Source: JACMRP01 sp047302465 (lineage in GTDB: Bacteria > Bdellovibrionota > Bdellovibrionia > Bdellovibrionales > Bdellovibrionaceae). From it: a stretch of 64,000 nt of DNA. The stretch lies in the NCBI RefSeq assembly GCF_047302465.1, contig NZ_CP178621.1, positions 1,860,001 through 1,924,000 of the forward strand, given 5' to 3'. The position numbers and the translations under genes were made by a program. Positions 18,155-26,924 of this stretch are shown here, piece by piece. How positions within the stretch are numbered: the stretch's first letter is position 1; each line of letters opens with the position of its first letter. The notes under the pieces were generated by a model. The model was not told the DNA's origin and did no database searches. It saw nothing but the letters and a program-made list of their open reading frames with translations.

Positions 18155-19174
18155 CTACACGAAGGTTTTTCGCTCGAGATCGTCGACGACTTTGAGAACC
18201 GCGCTGTACGCGGCTTTGCCCAAAACGTTCGAGAGTTTATCTGCAAGCTTTTGCTTCTTTGCGAAGCTGATTTTTAGGATCTGATTGGTGTCAGATTGGC
18301 TCAATAAATAATCATCACTGGTGCGAATTTCGTCCACCAAACCCAGGTTCTTGGCGTCTTCGCCGTACCAGTATTCACCAGTAGCAACCTTCGCAACATC
18401 AAGCTGAGGGCGGTTTTTCTGAACGAAGCTCTTAAATAAGCGGTGAGTGGCCTCAAGCTGTTCTTTGAATTTCTCTTCGCCTTTGTCGGTGATCTCACCC
18501 AACAAACTAACTGTGCGTTTAAATTCACCCGCCGTGTATTCTTTGTAATCCACGTCATGTTTTTTCAAGACGCGATGGAAGTTCGGGATCTGAGCCACAA
18601 CGCCAATGGAACCCACGATCGCAAATGGAGCACACAGGATCTTGTTAGCTGTGCAAGACATCAAATAGCCACCGCTGGCCGCGACTTTGTCGACGCAAAC
18701 AGTGAGAGGAATGTTCTTTTCGCGAACTCGCAAGAGCTGAGAAGCCGCAAGTCCATAGCCATGCACCACGCCGCCCGGGCTTTCGATGCGTACGACAACC
18801 TCGTCTTGTGGGGTGGCCACATTCAAAACAGCCGTGATTTCTTGACGGAGATGGTCGACAGCCGAAGCCTTGATGTCGCCGTCAAAGTCGATAACGAAGA
18901 TTTTGCGAAGATGTTCTTTCTTTTGCTCTTTTTCGGTCTTTTTGGCTTTTTTACGCTCTTCTTTGAGCTCCTCTTTGGTTAAAGCCGCGTTTTTGAGGAT
19001 TTTGCCAAAAAGTTTGTACTTTTTGTGAAGGAGCTCGATTTCGATTTCTGGCTTATCTTGGGCCTTTGCTGCCAGGAGGGCGATCAGAAGAAGAATGGCA
19101 GAAATGGCAAGGACAATGACTAAGGCTTTGGCGCTGAACAATCCAAACTGCATCAAGACATCCGTAAATTCCAT
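18155..19174 (-). CDS. sohB: SohB-type signal peptide peptidase (peptidase S49)
   Basis: 339 residues. An N-terminal membrane anchor is followed by a Lys/Glu-rich basic linker and the S49 protease domain. 'RIESPGGVVHGYG' and 'DKVAASGGYLMSC' (catalytic Ser) and 'GEFKRTVSLLG' (catalytic Lys region) match SohB/SppA. It probably degrades membrane-embedded signal peptides or misfolded exported proteins. E. coli SohB is 349 residues. It stands alone, separated from oppD by 140 bp. Confidence 0.9.
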   Translation of the reverse strand: MEFTDVLMQFGLFSAKALVIVLAISAILLLIALLAAKAQDKPEIEIELLHKKYKLFGKILKNAALTKEELKEERKKAKKTEKEQKKEHLRKIFVIDFDGDIKASAVDHLRQEITAVLNVATPQDEVVVRIESPGGVVHGYGLAASQLLRVREKNIPLTVCVDKVAASGGYLMSCTANKILCAPFAIVGSIGVVAQIPNFHRVLKKHDVDYKEYTAGEFKRTVSLLGEITDKGEEKFKEQLEATHRLFKSFVQKNRPQLDVAKVATGEYWYGEDAKNLGLVDEIRTSDDYLLSQSDTNQILKISFAKKQKLADKLSNVLGKAAYSAVLKVVDDLERKTFV

Positions 19175-19285
19175 AATTGGCCCCCTTTTGAGTCAAAAGT
19201 CCGCGTTATAATAGGGCCTGTTTAGATGAAGGTCGAGGAACTTTTTTAGTTTTTTCTAAATCCGAAAATACAGGTAAAATGGGGC

Positions 19286-20008
19286 ATGTTTTGTAAAGTC
19301 TTGGTGGGTCTCTTCATAGCTATGTTCTCGTTCAAGTCCTCTTTGGCTTTGGCGCAAAGCGAAGACGAGCGACGCAAAGGTTTCTATAAACAGCAAGAAG
19401 AAGACAAAGAATTCGACCGCGAACGCGAAGCGGGCTTAAAGCAATACCTCAAAGAACAGGCCGAATGGGAAGAGAAGCGCAAGAAAGACACCGCTGCCGA
19501 TAAAAATCGTAAAAGACAAGACTCCCCTCAAGAAGGCGGCCCCGAATACAAGGCCGATCGTAAAGCAAAATATGAAGCTTACGAAAAGTACGAAAGCGGT
19601 CGTCAGGTTTACGTGAAAGAGAAAAAGACCCATGAAGCGAAAAATGCTAGCGAGCAAGCTAAGCGTGATGCATGGGCATTAGAAGAATACGGTTTAGATA
19701 AAGAGCGTCCGCGTTTTGATATCGCGAAACGTAAAATGTACGGTGAAAAGGGTGGAGGAGCTTCGCCTGGTTTCAGCCCTGGTGGTAGTAGTGCGCCGAA
19801 TTTCCCGCCTCCTCCTGCCTTTGATGATTTCAGTGATGGCTATGTTCCACCACCATTCCCGCCGGCAGAACCGTTTGAGCCACCGCCTGAAGGGTTCCCG
19901 CCGCCGCCTCCACCAATGCCAATGCCAGGAGAGGGTGGACCAGACTTCGACGGAGGTTATTTCCCACCGCCACCACCACCAATCCCCATGCCCGAAGACG
20001 GCGGTTAG
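19286..20008 (+). CDS. Hypothetical exported, charged and proline-rich protein
   Basis: 240 residues. The signal peptide ends 'SLALAQ'. Residues 25-150 are extremely rich in Lys, Glu, Asp and Arg and likely form a long helix. Residues 155-240 are Pro/Gly-rich with two related blocks (poly-Pro followed by 'MPMPGEGG' and 'IPMPEDGG'). No family recognised; the layout suggests a cell-envelope spacer or periplasmic scaffold. The ATG at 19286 has only a weak purine stretch upstream. TATAAT at 19207-19212 could be its -10 box but lacks a well-spaced -35. Confidence 0.65.
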   Translation: MFCKVLVGLFIAMFSFKSSLALAQSEDERRKGFYKQQEEDKEFDREREAGLKQYLKEQAEWEEKRKKDTAADKNRKRQDSPQEGGPEYKADRKAKYEAYEKYESGRQVYVKEKKTHEAKNASEQAKRDAWALEEYGLDKERPRFDIAKRKMYGEKGGGASPGFSPGGSSAPNFPPPPAFDDFSDGYVPPPFPPAEPFEPPPEGFPPPPPPMPMPGEGGPDFDGGYFPPPPPPIPMPEDGG

Positions 20009-20011
20009 AAG

Positions 20012-20104
20012 CTATCTCATAAAGCCAAATCCTGCGTTGCGCGTCGTCGCGGTACAAGATGTACGGCTTCCTCCTTGCGCCTTGGCTTTGGCTTTATGAG
20101 ATAG
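20012..20104. repeat. 93-bp intergenic palindrome (REP-like) doubling as bidirectional terminator
   Basis: Perfect 18-bp arms (CTATCTCATAAAGCCAAA at 20012-20029 and its complement at 20087-20104) enclose a GC-rich core that contains the small hairpin GTAC-AAGAT-GTAC. It lies between two convergent genes. The structure resembles repeated extragenic palindromes and differs from the three palindromes at 44748, 61169 and 61526. Confidence 0.7.
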
Positions 20105-20120
20105 TTTCTATTATTGAAAG

Positions 20121-20834
20121 TTATTTTTGAACGAGGAGTTCATCTTCGGTGAGGCCACTAAGGCGTTGCATGCCTTTTGTGAGATACAAAAAGATTCCCA
20201 CAAGGAAAATAATAGACGGCAAAACGATCACTGCCATTGACCAAGTTGTCATGCGGGCGATCTGCTCGTTGAGAATCAAAGCCTGTGCTTCATCTGCAAG
20301 TTGGGCATTGATCGGTTCAAAAATTCTAACCGCCAATACGAAATTGCAAATGGCGCTAAAAACAAAAGACAAAGAGATCCACAAAGTAGACTTTTTCAGA
20401 AGCTCGCCAAATTCAGACTCTGTTTGTCTTTCAAACAAGCGGCCCTTCAAACGATCTACATCGATAAGTTGCGGATTCAAAAACAGGGTCGAGATAAACG
20501 GATTCTTCGTAAATGCCGAGCCAAAAACGAAAGCGCCCACAAGCAACGGAAATGCCGCTTCTTTCACGGCAAACCAAATCCCGTGCAGCTTAAAGAGCGC
20601 GAGGCTCCCTGTAATACCCACATTCAAAAGACCCAGGATAGAAATCGCATTGGTTTTTTTACGTTTGATGTGGTCGTAAATTCCGTAAGAAAGCGGAAAC
20701 GCGAGCGCGATGACTAGCCCCCATACGGAGCCAAGAACTTTACTGCCCTTATTCAAAATCAGAATAGGGATCACAATATTAAACAAAATATTGAGAAGCG
20801 CATTTTCGGGTTTTTGTTTCTGATTTTCTGCCAT
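20121..20834 (-). CDS. VC0807-like integral membrane protein
   Basis: 237 residues from the ATG at 20834, which has AAGGA 7 bp upstream; a longer open frame to 20960 has no such support. A short polar N-terminus is followed by six predicted hydrophobic segments ('ILFNIVIPILILNKG', 'VWGLVIALAFPLSYGIYD' and later ones). The N-terminal helix pair with 'LNxLxNIVxPxLIL' and 'ALxFPLxYGIYD' resembles VC0807-family proteins of unknown function. It may be an envelope membrane protein; no transport motif seen. Confidence 0.65.
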   Translation of the reverse strand: MAENQKQKPENALLNILFNIVIPILILNKGSKVLGSVWGLVIALAFPLSYGIYDHIKRKKTNAISILGLLNVGITGSLALFKLHGIWFAVKEAAFPLLVGAFVFGSAFTKNPFISTLFLNPQLIDVDRLKGRLFERQTESEFGELLKKSTLWISLSFVFSAICNFVLAVRIFEPINAQLADEAQALILNEQIARMTTWSMAVIVLPSIIFLVGIFLYLTKGMQRLSGLTEDELLVQK

Positions 20835-21071
20835 TCGACCATCCTTGAGTGAGCTCTGGTAAAAAGCAAGGGAAGCTAGTGATGGCGCATGTGGTCGTGA
20901 TTGTCTTTGCCCCGAGTGAGGCTCTCGCATTCTGGACAACATGTCATTCTGGAATGTCAAAACTCTTTCAGACAGGTGCGCAATTGATAGCTAGTGTTTT
21001 GTAAACTGTGCGTAGCAGAGCATGGGCCCAAGTTTGCATTGATGATCTTCGTGAAAGTAGGGAGGGGTCTT

Positions 21072-21965
21072 ATGGAAGTATTTCGTTTGAAAACGCTTTT
21101 GGTAGCGTTTCTTTTAACCACAGTTACATTTTCAGCATTCGCGGGTGACGACGACGTTGACGACAGAGAGGATGATAGTCGCGAAAGAGTTAACCTGTTT
21201 GAGTCTTACTTAAATCGTGACCAGATTCGAATGAGTTTGCGAGATAATAAGTTCTTAATCATTAAGCCGAGCACCGGTGGTATGATTGTAACCGAACGTC
21301 GCAAAACACTAGGGCAGTACTGTCTTGATGCGACGGCAATGGGAAAGTTGAACGGTATTTTAGATCAAGGCTCTCAGTGTATACAAAACTGCTACAGTTA
21401 CAGTCGTCAGCTTCGAGAGCTTTTAAATCAGATTAAATCTCAATTATCACAATATAGTTGCGGAGGAGTACCGGCTCCGACTCCAGCTCCAACGCCTGCA
21501 CCAACACCGAAGCCAACTCCGGCTCCAACGCCAGTTCCAACACCAGCACCGACGCCGAAGCCAACTCCGGCTCCAACGCCAGTTCCAACACCAGCACCGA
21601 CGCCGAAGCCAACTCCGGCTCCAACACCAGTTCCAACGCCAGCACCGACGCCGAAGCCAACTCCAGCGCCAACGCCGGTTCCAACTCCGACGCCAGCTCC
21701 TAGCAATCCAAATGCGACTTACACGTATGTAAGTCAGAATATTCTTGGTAAGTGCTTGGGCTGCCATGGTGGTTCTGGTGGGTATTACTTTAATACTTAT
21801 GCCAACTCCGTAAAGGCCGTAGTTCCAGGAAATGCGGCGGGAAGTACTTTGTATCAAGTATTGTCTCCGGGCGGAAAGATGCTTCCTTATGTGGGCAATA
21901 GCATCACTGCAGATCAGTTGAAAGCTCTTGGCGATTGGATTAACGCTGGAGCACCTAACAACTAA
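21072..21965 (+). CDS. Exported c-type cytochrome with a PT-repeat linker
   Basis: 297 residues from the ATG at 21072, which has GGAGGGG upstream. The signal peptide ends 'TFSAFA'. An acidic segment and a globular region with four cysteines follow. Then comes a linker of about 80 residues made only of Pro, Thr, Ala, Lys and Val in a 16-residue repeat. The C-terminal domain has one haem-binding CLGCH motif and 'GGKMLPYVGN', whose Met could be the axial ligand. It is probably a surface or periplasmic electron carrier with a rigid spacer. Confidence 0.8.
   Translation: MEVFRLKTLLVAFLLTTVTFSAFAGDDDVDDREDDSRERVNLFESYLNRDQIRMSLRDNKFLIIKPSTGGMIVTERRKTLGQYCLDATAMGKLNGILDQGSQCIQNCYSYSRQLRELLNQIKSQLSQYSCGGVPAPTPAPTPAPTPKPTPAPTPVPTPAPTPKPTPAPTPVPTPAPTPKPTPAPTPVPTPAPTPKPTPAPTPVPTPTPAPSNPNATYTYVSQNILGKCLGCHGGSGGYYFNTYANSVKAVVPGNAAGSTLYQVLSPGGKMLPYVGNSITADQLKALGDWINAGAPNN
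21475..21700 (+). repeat. 48-bp in-frame tandem repeat encoding a PT-rich linker
   Basis: Four near-identical copies of a 48-bp unit encode Pro-Thr-Pro-Ala-Pro-Thr-Pro-Lys-type 16-mers. Copies differ by a few third-position changes. Because the unit is a multiple of three, copy-number change would alter linker length without a frameshift. Confidence 0.85.
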
Positions 21966-21998
21966 TAACTTTGCGAAGACTATAAGGTTATTAATTTT

Positions 21999-22030
21999 AA
22001 AACGCGGTTCTGGAAGGGACCGCGTTTTTT
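21999..22030. terminator. Intrinsic terminator
   Basis: A 10-bp stem (AAAACGCGGT / ACCGCGTTTT) is followed by a T-run. It ends the cytochrome gene and probably also the convergent gene at 22033. Confidence 0.88.
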
Positions 22031-22032
22031 AT

Positions 22033-22926
22033 TCAAGCGACATCAGATAAAGAATAAAGCCATTTGTTCAAAGACTTGATTTGTTCAGAGCTTAAACTTG
22101 TGTAATCAAAATAGTAATCATGTTCGGCCCGACGGGCGAAACGCGTACGCAAGGTCAGGCCATTTCCGAGGGGAATTTCAATTTCACGAGTAGCGATGTC
22201 CGCTGGTGGTTCGGATAGGCGGCGCAAATGAATTCCCTTGTCAGACACTCCCATCAATTGGGCCCATGGGTCTTTGCCTTCGAATTGGAAAAGAATTTTC
22301 TTACGAAGTTTTGCCACGGCTCTACGCGGAGCCTCTTTTGGAGGAGCCGGCTTAGGCGGTACAGGTTGTTGTGTTGGCTTAGCGGCTGTCGTTGATGCTG
22401 TCGCTACCGTAGGTGCTGGTTTAGCAGGAGGGGGCGCAGTTGGTGGTGGTGTTGTTGCAATTGGTTTCGGAGTTGACGCAGATACTGGTTTTGCCTCGGG
22501 AGCTTTTGCCTGCGGCTGAGAGTTTCTTTTTGGAACTTCAATTTTCCAAACGAGCTGATCGGCAATAAAAAGAAATGCAGCGACGTTCGTGATAAAGAAA
22601 AACCAAGTAATCGCGCTGGTTCGGACATGGCCAAAATCAGAAATTTGCAAGGCGATATAGCCACCAAGCAGAACTAAAGCAAATTTCCAGCCCGAAGATT
22701 TTCCTCGAAGCATTACAAAACCAATAGCGAGAGTGGCGACATACAAGATCTGATTCAGGGTCGAACCGACCATGATGATTTTCCAGAAAACTGAGAAGGT
22801 CCAACGGTTGGGGATTTCGGTTAGTAAGGCCATTTTCGCCACGGTGTTGACGAAAGGAGCGAGAATCATAGCCAAACCGAAGAGTCGGATGACGGCTTTT
22901 TTCTCGAGAACCTTTACTAAAACCAT
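22033..22926 (-). CDS. Membrane protein with proline-rich linker and PilZ-like C-terminal domain
   Basis: 297 residues. Four hydrophobic segments occupy residues 10-130. A Pro/Ala/Thr/Lys linker (about 135-200) leads to a C-terminal domain of about 95 residues. Its opening 'KLRKKILFQFEG' and 'GVSDKGIHLRRL' resemble the RxxxR and [D/N]xSxxG motifs of c-di-GMP-binding PilZ domains, but the first Asp/Asn is Gly, so ligand binding is uncertain. It lies 3 bp after the coiled-coil membrane gene at 22930, so the two are probably one unit. Confidence 0.6.
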   Translation of the reverse strand: MVLVKVLEKKAVIRLFGLAMILAPFVNTVAKMALLTEIPNRWTFSVFWKIIMVGSTLNQILYVATLAIGFVMLRGKSSGWKFALVLLGGYIALQISDFGHVRTSAITWFFFITNVAAFLFIADQLVWKIEVPKRNSQPQAKAPEAKPVSASTPKPIATTPPPTAPPPAKPAPTVATASTTAAKPTQQPVPPKPAPPKEAPRRAVAKLRKKILFQFEGKDPWAQLMGVSDKGIHLRRLSEPPADIATREIEIPLGNGLTLRTRFARRAEHDYYFDYTSLSSEQIKSLNKWLYSLSDVA

Positions 22927-22929
22927 GAG

Positions 22930-23754
22930 TTACCCCACGTCGTTTGTGTCTTTGTCGCCGACAAAACGCATTTGCAGGATTTCATCACCACCGCCATGAG
23001 GATGGGTGGCCATGTTCTGAGCGGAAGAGTCCGCTGCTGGAGCTTCTTGAGCTTGTTGACGTTCTGGGCGGCGTGTATCGAGCGCCCCTGAAGTCGCGAT
23101 GACCAAGCAAATAGCAAGAGGATCGAAAACGCACACCAGAAGAAGAATCAAATACTTCACCACGGTGTCGATATCCATCTTGAAAACTTTTGCGATATAC
23201 ACGAGAGGACCGACCTTCTTCTTTAGTTCCAAAGTGTGAAGGTTGGACTGAGTCACTTGTTGTTCCAAGGATTCGATCTGTTTCGTGAGAGTCGCGATCT
23301 CGGGCTCGATCTCTTTGCGAAGTTCCATGCGTTTTGTTACGCGACTGACAGGAATTTCTTCGACAGATTTATTCAAGCGGGCAATTTCAGCACGAGCACT
23401 GTTTTGCTGAGTCTTCAGGGATTCCAACTTAACGGCCTCTGTTTCCAGAGCGGCTGTTGCTGATTGATACGCGTCAGAGAGGAAACCAAAAATACCCAAA
23501 CTTGTGATCGTACTCAAAATCACAATCGCAAGTACGAGATAGTATTTGAAAATGGTACCAAGCTGTGTCCAGCGCTGATGCAGATAAGCGGCCAAAACGA
23601 ACTTTGCAAGTTCCAGAGAAGCTGCCATCGCCATGACGGCAACAACTGCACCTGAAAACAAAGCAGCAAGACCCACCACGGAAAACGCGGCGCCAAGCGT
23701 AGATACGCTGACTGTAGCAAGGATAAGACCTATTACAACCCAGAGTGGTGTCAT
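22930..23754 (-). CDS. Membrane protein with central coiled coil
   Basis: 274 residues from the ATG at 23754 (an in-frame TTG two codons upstream is less likely). Three N-terminal hydrophobic helices ('WVVIGLILATVSVSTLG' and following) are followed by a long coiled coil (roughly residues 100-185, 'EIEPEIATLTKQIESLEQQV') and a further transmembrane helix ending 'VCVFDPLAICLVIATS'. The Ala/Gln-rich tail is probably disordered. The pattern resembles membrane coil proteins of unknown function. Cotranscribed with the PilZ-like gene downstream. Confidence 0.6.
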   Translation of the reverse strand: MTPLWVVIGLILATVSVSTLGAAFSVVGLAALFSGAVVAVMAMAASLELAKFVLAAYLHQRWTQLGTIFKYYLVLAIVILSTITSLGIFGFLSDAYQSATAALETEAVKLESLKTQQNSARAEIARLNKSVEEIPVSRVTKRMELRKEIEPEIATLTKQIESLEQQVTQSNLHTLELKKKVGPLVYIAKVFKMDIDTVVKYLILLLVCVFDPLAICLVIATSGALDTRRPERQQAQEAPAADSSAQNMATHPHGGGDEILQMRFVGDKDTNDVG

Positions 23755-23879
23755 GACCAACTTATCGGCCCATGTTTAGCGCCACTTAACAGATTCTTTA
23801 CTAGGAAAATCGAGAAGGTCCTGTCGAAACATGTGACAATTCCAAGGTCTAGCTTTTTGAAATGAAATCGAATAAGGCG

Positions 23880-24818
23880 CTATCTATTGAACTGAAAGTT
23901 TTTGTACCAAGGGTGATTCAGCCAACCTTGGCCGATCTCGATCTGCACTGTATCGCCAACTTGGGCTTGATTAAATATTTCTTGTGCCACGCTGATGTCA
24001 CGGGGAACAGAGATTTGCTCAGCGCCCTCCGGAGGTGCGAGGTATAAGTGATATGAATATGAGGTGCCTCGGCGGCTGCGATGCGCGACTCTTTGTTTGT
24101 CGTGAAGTTTGCGTGAAATCAGCACTGGTGTTTTTTTATCGAAAGAGACATTTTGATCAGCCACCATGCTAATTCCGGCTGCAGGTAGCGCCAGAACAAG
24201 AACTATCGCACTTTCAACAATGATACGATGGCCGCGAGAAGAGCCTTTCATGAATAGTACAACAGCACCAATCAGAAGCGCAGTGAGGATCAAACCGAAC
24301 ACCATTCCGTGAGTAGCAACAGCGCCAGGATAAATGTGAAGGTCTTCGCGTGAGACCGCTGAGGAAAAAAATGCTGTGAAACCGTAAGCGGCGATCGACC
24401 AAATAGCACCTTCGATCAAGATTGTCTTAAGTGCAAAAGCATCCGCAGGAAATCGGCGTACGAGGGTATTCATATCAAAAATCTGGCGATAGACCTGTAT
24501 CAAGCGCTCACCCAAAGAAGTTTCTAAAGTGCGATCGCCGTTAAAATCCATGATCAGTAAATTGCCATTGCAGCGGATATTCGAGCAGCCTGCATTGAAA
24601 AGTTCAAGAATCAAACTACGAACTTCTGGAGCTGTCGTGATTTTATGTGCGAAGACGCGGCTGTCGCAGGCAATATAAATCTTTTGATCGAAAGTTTGAT
24701 CTCCACTCTGAATTTCTTGAGCAATGCCGATTTTTTTGAAAAAACGATCGGTGTCGGATTCTTTAGTGAGTTTGAAACAGAAGTTGCAGCGAAATGGGAT
24801 CACGAAACTTGTCGACAT
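23880..24818 (-). CDS. Hypothetical membrane protein
   Basis: 312 residues from the ATG at 24818, where the conserved-looking 'STSFVIPFRCNFCFKL' begins; an alternative ATG at 24977 would add 53 residues with a hydrophobic stretch. The N-terminal region holds several cysteines, including CNFC and a second pair (about 100 residues later) that might bind metal. Three hydrophobic helices lie in the middle ('FGLILTALLIGAVVLFM', 'IVLVLALPAAGISMV') and a periplasmic-looking C-terminal domain of about 80 residues ends 'WYKNFQFNR'. No family recognised. The true start is uncertain. Confidence 0.55.
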   Translation of the reverse strand: MSTSFVIPFRCNFCFKLTKESDTDRFFKKIGIAQEIQSGDQTFDQKIYIACDSRVFAHKITTAPEVRSLILELFNAGCSNIRCNGNLLIMDFNGDRTLETSLGERLIQVYRQIFDMNTLVRRFPADAFALKTILIEGAIWSIAAYGFTAFFSSAVSREDLHIYPGAVATHGMVFGLILTALLIGAVVLFMKGSSRGHRIIVESAIVLVLALPAAGISMVADQNVSFDKKTPVLISRKLHDKQRVAHRSRRGTSYSYHLYLAPPEGAEQISVPRDISVAQEIFNQAQVGDTVQIEIGQGWLNHPWYKNFQFNR

Positions 24819-24979
24819 GACGTGTCCGTTTTTACTTTTACTTTTTTTAATGAAACCAGTGACGTTTTCAAAGTGAAACGCGGGCGAGCCTGTACTATTC
24901 ATAAACGACAGGTGTCTACTAAATGCTCTTAGGCAAAACGCGAGAGCTGCAATTGTGATTTTAACAAGAATCCACATAG

Positions 24980-25006
24980 GTCTATCTCAGGATGTCTGAG
25001 ATAGAC
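24980..25006. promoter_or_regulatory. Perfect 11-bp inverted repeat between two minus-strand genes
   Basis: GTCTATCTCAG - GATGT - CTGAGATAGAC. It lies just after the stop of the cupin gene and immediately before the upstream candidate ATG (24977) of the membrane gene. It has no T-run in either direction, so it may be an operator or an RNA hairpin rather than a simple terminator. Confidence 0.5.
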
Positions 25007-25044
25007 TGTCAAATGTGGTTTGTGGTTGCTAGCCTTTGATGGGG

Positions 25045-25503
25045 CTATTTTTTATTGCGAGGATCATCCGCTGGGTTCACGTAAGTAATGCCCCAAGGAC
25101 CGACACCGTTGATTTGTACGATGGCCTCTTTATCTGCTCGAGCAAAGTGATGAGTGCCAGCTTTCATACGAGCAAAGCTGCCTGCCGGCAAAGTCATAGT
25201 CTTTGCTTTGGCGTCATCGCCAGTTCCCATAAAGAAGGTTCCCGAAATCACGGTTACGTTTTCATCTTGAGGATGTGAGTGAGGTGGAACCTGATATTTT
25301 GCAGGAACTTTTAGGCGCATACCAAACGGCCCTGCAGCTGCAGGATCACCATACATAACTGCCATCTTTGCTCCTGCAGGGAGGGAATTAGGTGCATCCA
25401 CCCACTTGATGTCTTTTGGAATCATCATGACGTGGTCTGCCTCGTCTGCAGCGAATGACATAGCTGGAAGTATAAATGAAAAAGCTAAAAGTATTTTTAA
25501 CAC
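25045..25503 (-). CDS. Exported cupin-domain protein
   Basis: 152 residues. Signal peptide 'MLKILLAFSFILPAMSFAA'. One cupin barrel shows 'PPHSHPQDENVTVISG' (first metal motif, HxH...E) and 'MKAGTHHFARA' (second motif His). It resembles single-domain cupins of the ChrR/DUF4437 type found in the periplasm. It probably binds a metal; the substrate is unknown. AAGGAG lies about 8 bp before the ATG. Divergent from the porin-asparaginase-aspartase operon. Confidence 0.8.
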   Translation of the reverse strand: MLKILLAFSFILPAMSFAADEADHVMMIPKDIKWVDAPNSLPAGAKMAVMYGDPAAAGPFGMRLKVPAKYQVPPHSHPQDENVTVISGTFFMGTGDDAKAKTMTLPAGSFARMKAGTHHFARADKEAIVQINGVGPWGITYVNPADDPRNKK

Positions 25504-25720
25504 TTTAAAATCTCCTTGTAAAAAGTTTGAGGTTTTTTGACGAAGCCAAGATACTCCGAGACCGAAAATAGTTAAGCCCTATCTACCTTGAATGTGAAAA
25601 GACAGAGAAGTGTTAGGGGGCGTATGATTCTTGCCAAAGTCTTTTTTGTTGAATGGACGCATATATCCGCCGGGCGTACAGCTTACCTGATGGGTTTATT
25701 CTTTAACAAAAGGAGAGGGT

Positions 25721-26902
25721 ATGAATCGTCAGTCCCGTTTGGGTCTTGGACTTGGCCTTGTCATGGGAGTGTTTTCCTCCCAAGCCATGGCGCTCGAAGG
25801 TTCCGGTTTTGAAGTTTATGGTTTTGCACAAGTGGATTACATCCAGGATTTCAACCGTGTGAATCCGGCATGGGAAGACACTCTAAGACCTTCGCGCATT
25901 CCTGCCACTGAAGGTGAGTTCGGGAGTGATGGACAGGCTAGTGTTAGCGGTAAGCAAAGTCGCTTAGGGGTTCAAGCTTCCTTGCCTGTTGATGGCAAAC
26001 CTCTTTATACAAAATTTGAATTCGACTTCTTTGGTGTTGGTGTCGATGAAGGGAAAACTACGCCGCGTTTCCGCCATGCCTATGGTCAGTGGGGAAATTG
26101 GTTGGGTGGACAGACGAACAGTCTATTCATGGATATTGATGCCTTCCCAAATATTATCGACTATTGGGGACCAACGGGCATGGTCTTCTATCGTACTCCT
26201 CAAATTCGTTGGACGCCGATGCAAAGTGATAATTCGCATTTTGCAGTCGCTATTGAGATTCCAGGAAATAGCGTGGATTTCGGTGGCGTGGACGCGGCTT
26301 TAGCCGCCAATATGCGTGCGGATGAAAAAACTCCGGATATCACGGCTCAATGGCGCATGGGCGGCGGTTGGGGGCATGTGCAACTTGCGGGTATTGCAAG
26401 AACCGTGGGTTTTGACAGTGTCGGTACGGTTGATAATGAACCAAGTGATCACAAAACTGGTTGGGGTGTCGACTTAACAACGAATATTAAATTTGCAGGT
26501 AAGAACAAGCTAATTCTTGGAGTCGTCAGCGGCGAAGGGATTTCCAACTATATGAATGACGGTGGTATGGATATGTCCTTTGAGGGCACACCAACGGCGC
26601 CGACTGCGAAGCTAACTCCACTGACTGGTTACATTGCTTACTACGATCATTACTGGAGCGATCAATGGTCAAGCTCTATCGGGGTCAGCCAAACAGAAGT
26701 TAAAAATACCGAATTGCAAACGGCAACGACTTACAATCGAGGCCAGTATGCATCTTTGAATCTTCTCCACACACCTCATAAGAATATTTTGATGGGTGGT
26801 GAGATTCTTTGGGGTAGTCGTCGCAGTAAAGATGATACAGAGAACGACGACTCTCGTATTCAAATCAGTATGAAATACAACTTTTCAAGCAAAGATTTCT
26901 AA
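25721..26902 (+). CDS. Outer-membrane porin, DcaP-like
   Basis: 393 residues. Signal peptide 'GLGLVMGVFSSQAMA'. The mature protein is built of alternating beta-strands starting 'FEVYGFAQVDYIQDF' and ends with a terminal Phe ('YNFSSKDF'), the outer-membrane beta-barrel signature. 'KQSRLGVQAS', 'AYGQWGNWLGGQTNSLFMD' and 'YWGPTGMVFYRTPQIRW' match the DcaP family of trimeric porins, which admit negatively charged or dicarboxylic compounds. AGGAGAGG precedes the ATG. First gene of a three-gene operon with ansB and aspA. Confidence 0.85.
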   Translation: MNRQSRLGLGLGLVMGVFSSQAMALEGSGFEVYGFAQVDYIQDFNRVNPAWEDTLRPSRIPATEGEFGSDGQASVSGKQSRLGVQASLPVDGKPLYTKFEFDFFGVGVDEGKTTPRFRHAYGQWGNWLGGQTNSLFMDIDAFPNIIDYWGPTGMVFYRTPQIRWTPMQSDNSHFAVAIEIPGNSVDFGGVDAALAANMRADEKTPDITAQWRMGGGWGHVQLAGIARTVGFDSVGTVDNEPSDHKTGWGVDLTTNIKFAGKNKLILGVVSGEGISNYMNDGGMDMSFEGTPTAPTAKLTPLTGYIAYYDHYWSDQWSSSIGVSQTEVKNTELQTATTYNRGQYASLNLLHTPHKNILMGGEILWGSRRSKDDTENDDSRIQISMKYNFSSKDF

Positions 26903-26924
26903 AAAATAATTTCGGAGGATACAC

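Noticed and set aside
19188..19212. Full promoter for the proline-rich exported gene
   Set aside because: TATAAT at 19207-19212 is good, but the only nearby -35-like TTGAGT is 13 bp away, too close for a normal promoter.
21470..21703. CRISPR-like periodic repeat
   Set aside because: The repeats are contiguous, in frame within a gene and without unique spacers.
21433..21857. Long antisense open frames across the PT-repeat region
   Set aside because: They mirror the tandem repeat (Gly/Val/Ala or Leu/Glu/Pro only), have no ribosome-binding site and are explained by the repeat's composition.
25588..25812. Small plus-strand frame before the porin
   Set aside because: Overlaps the porin start in another frame and has no supporting signals.
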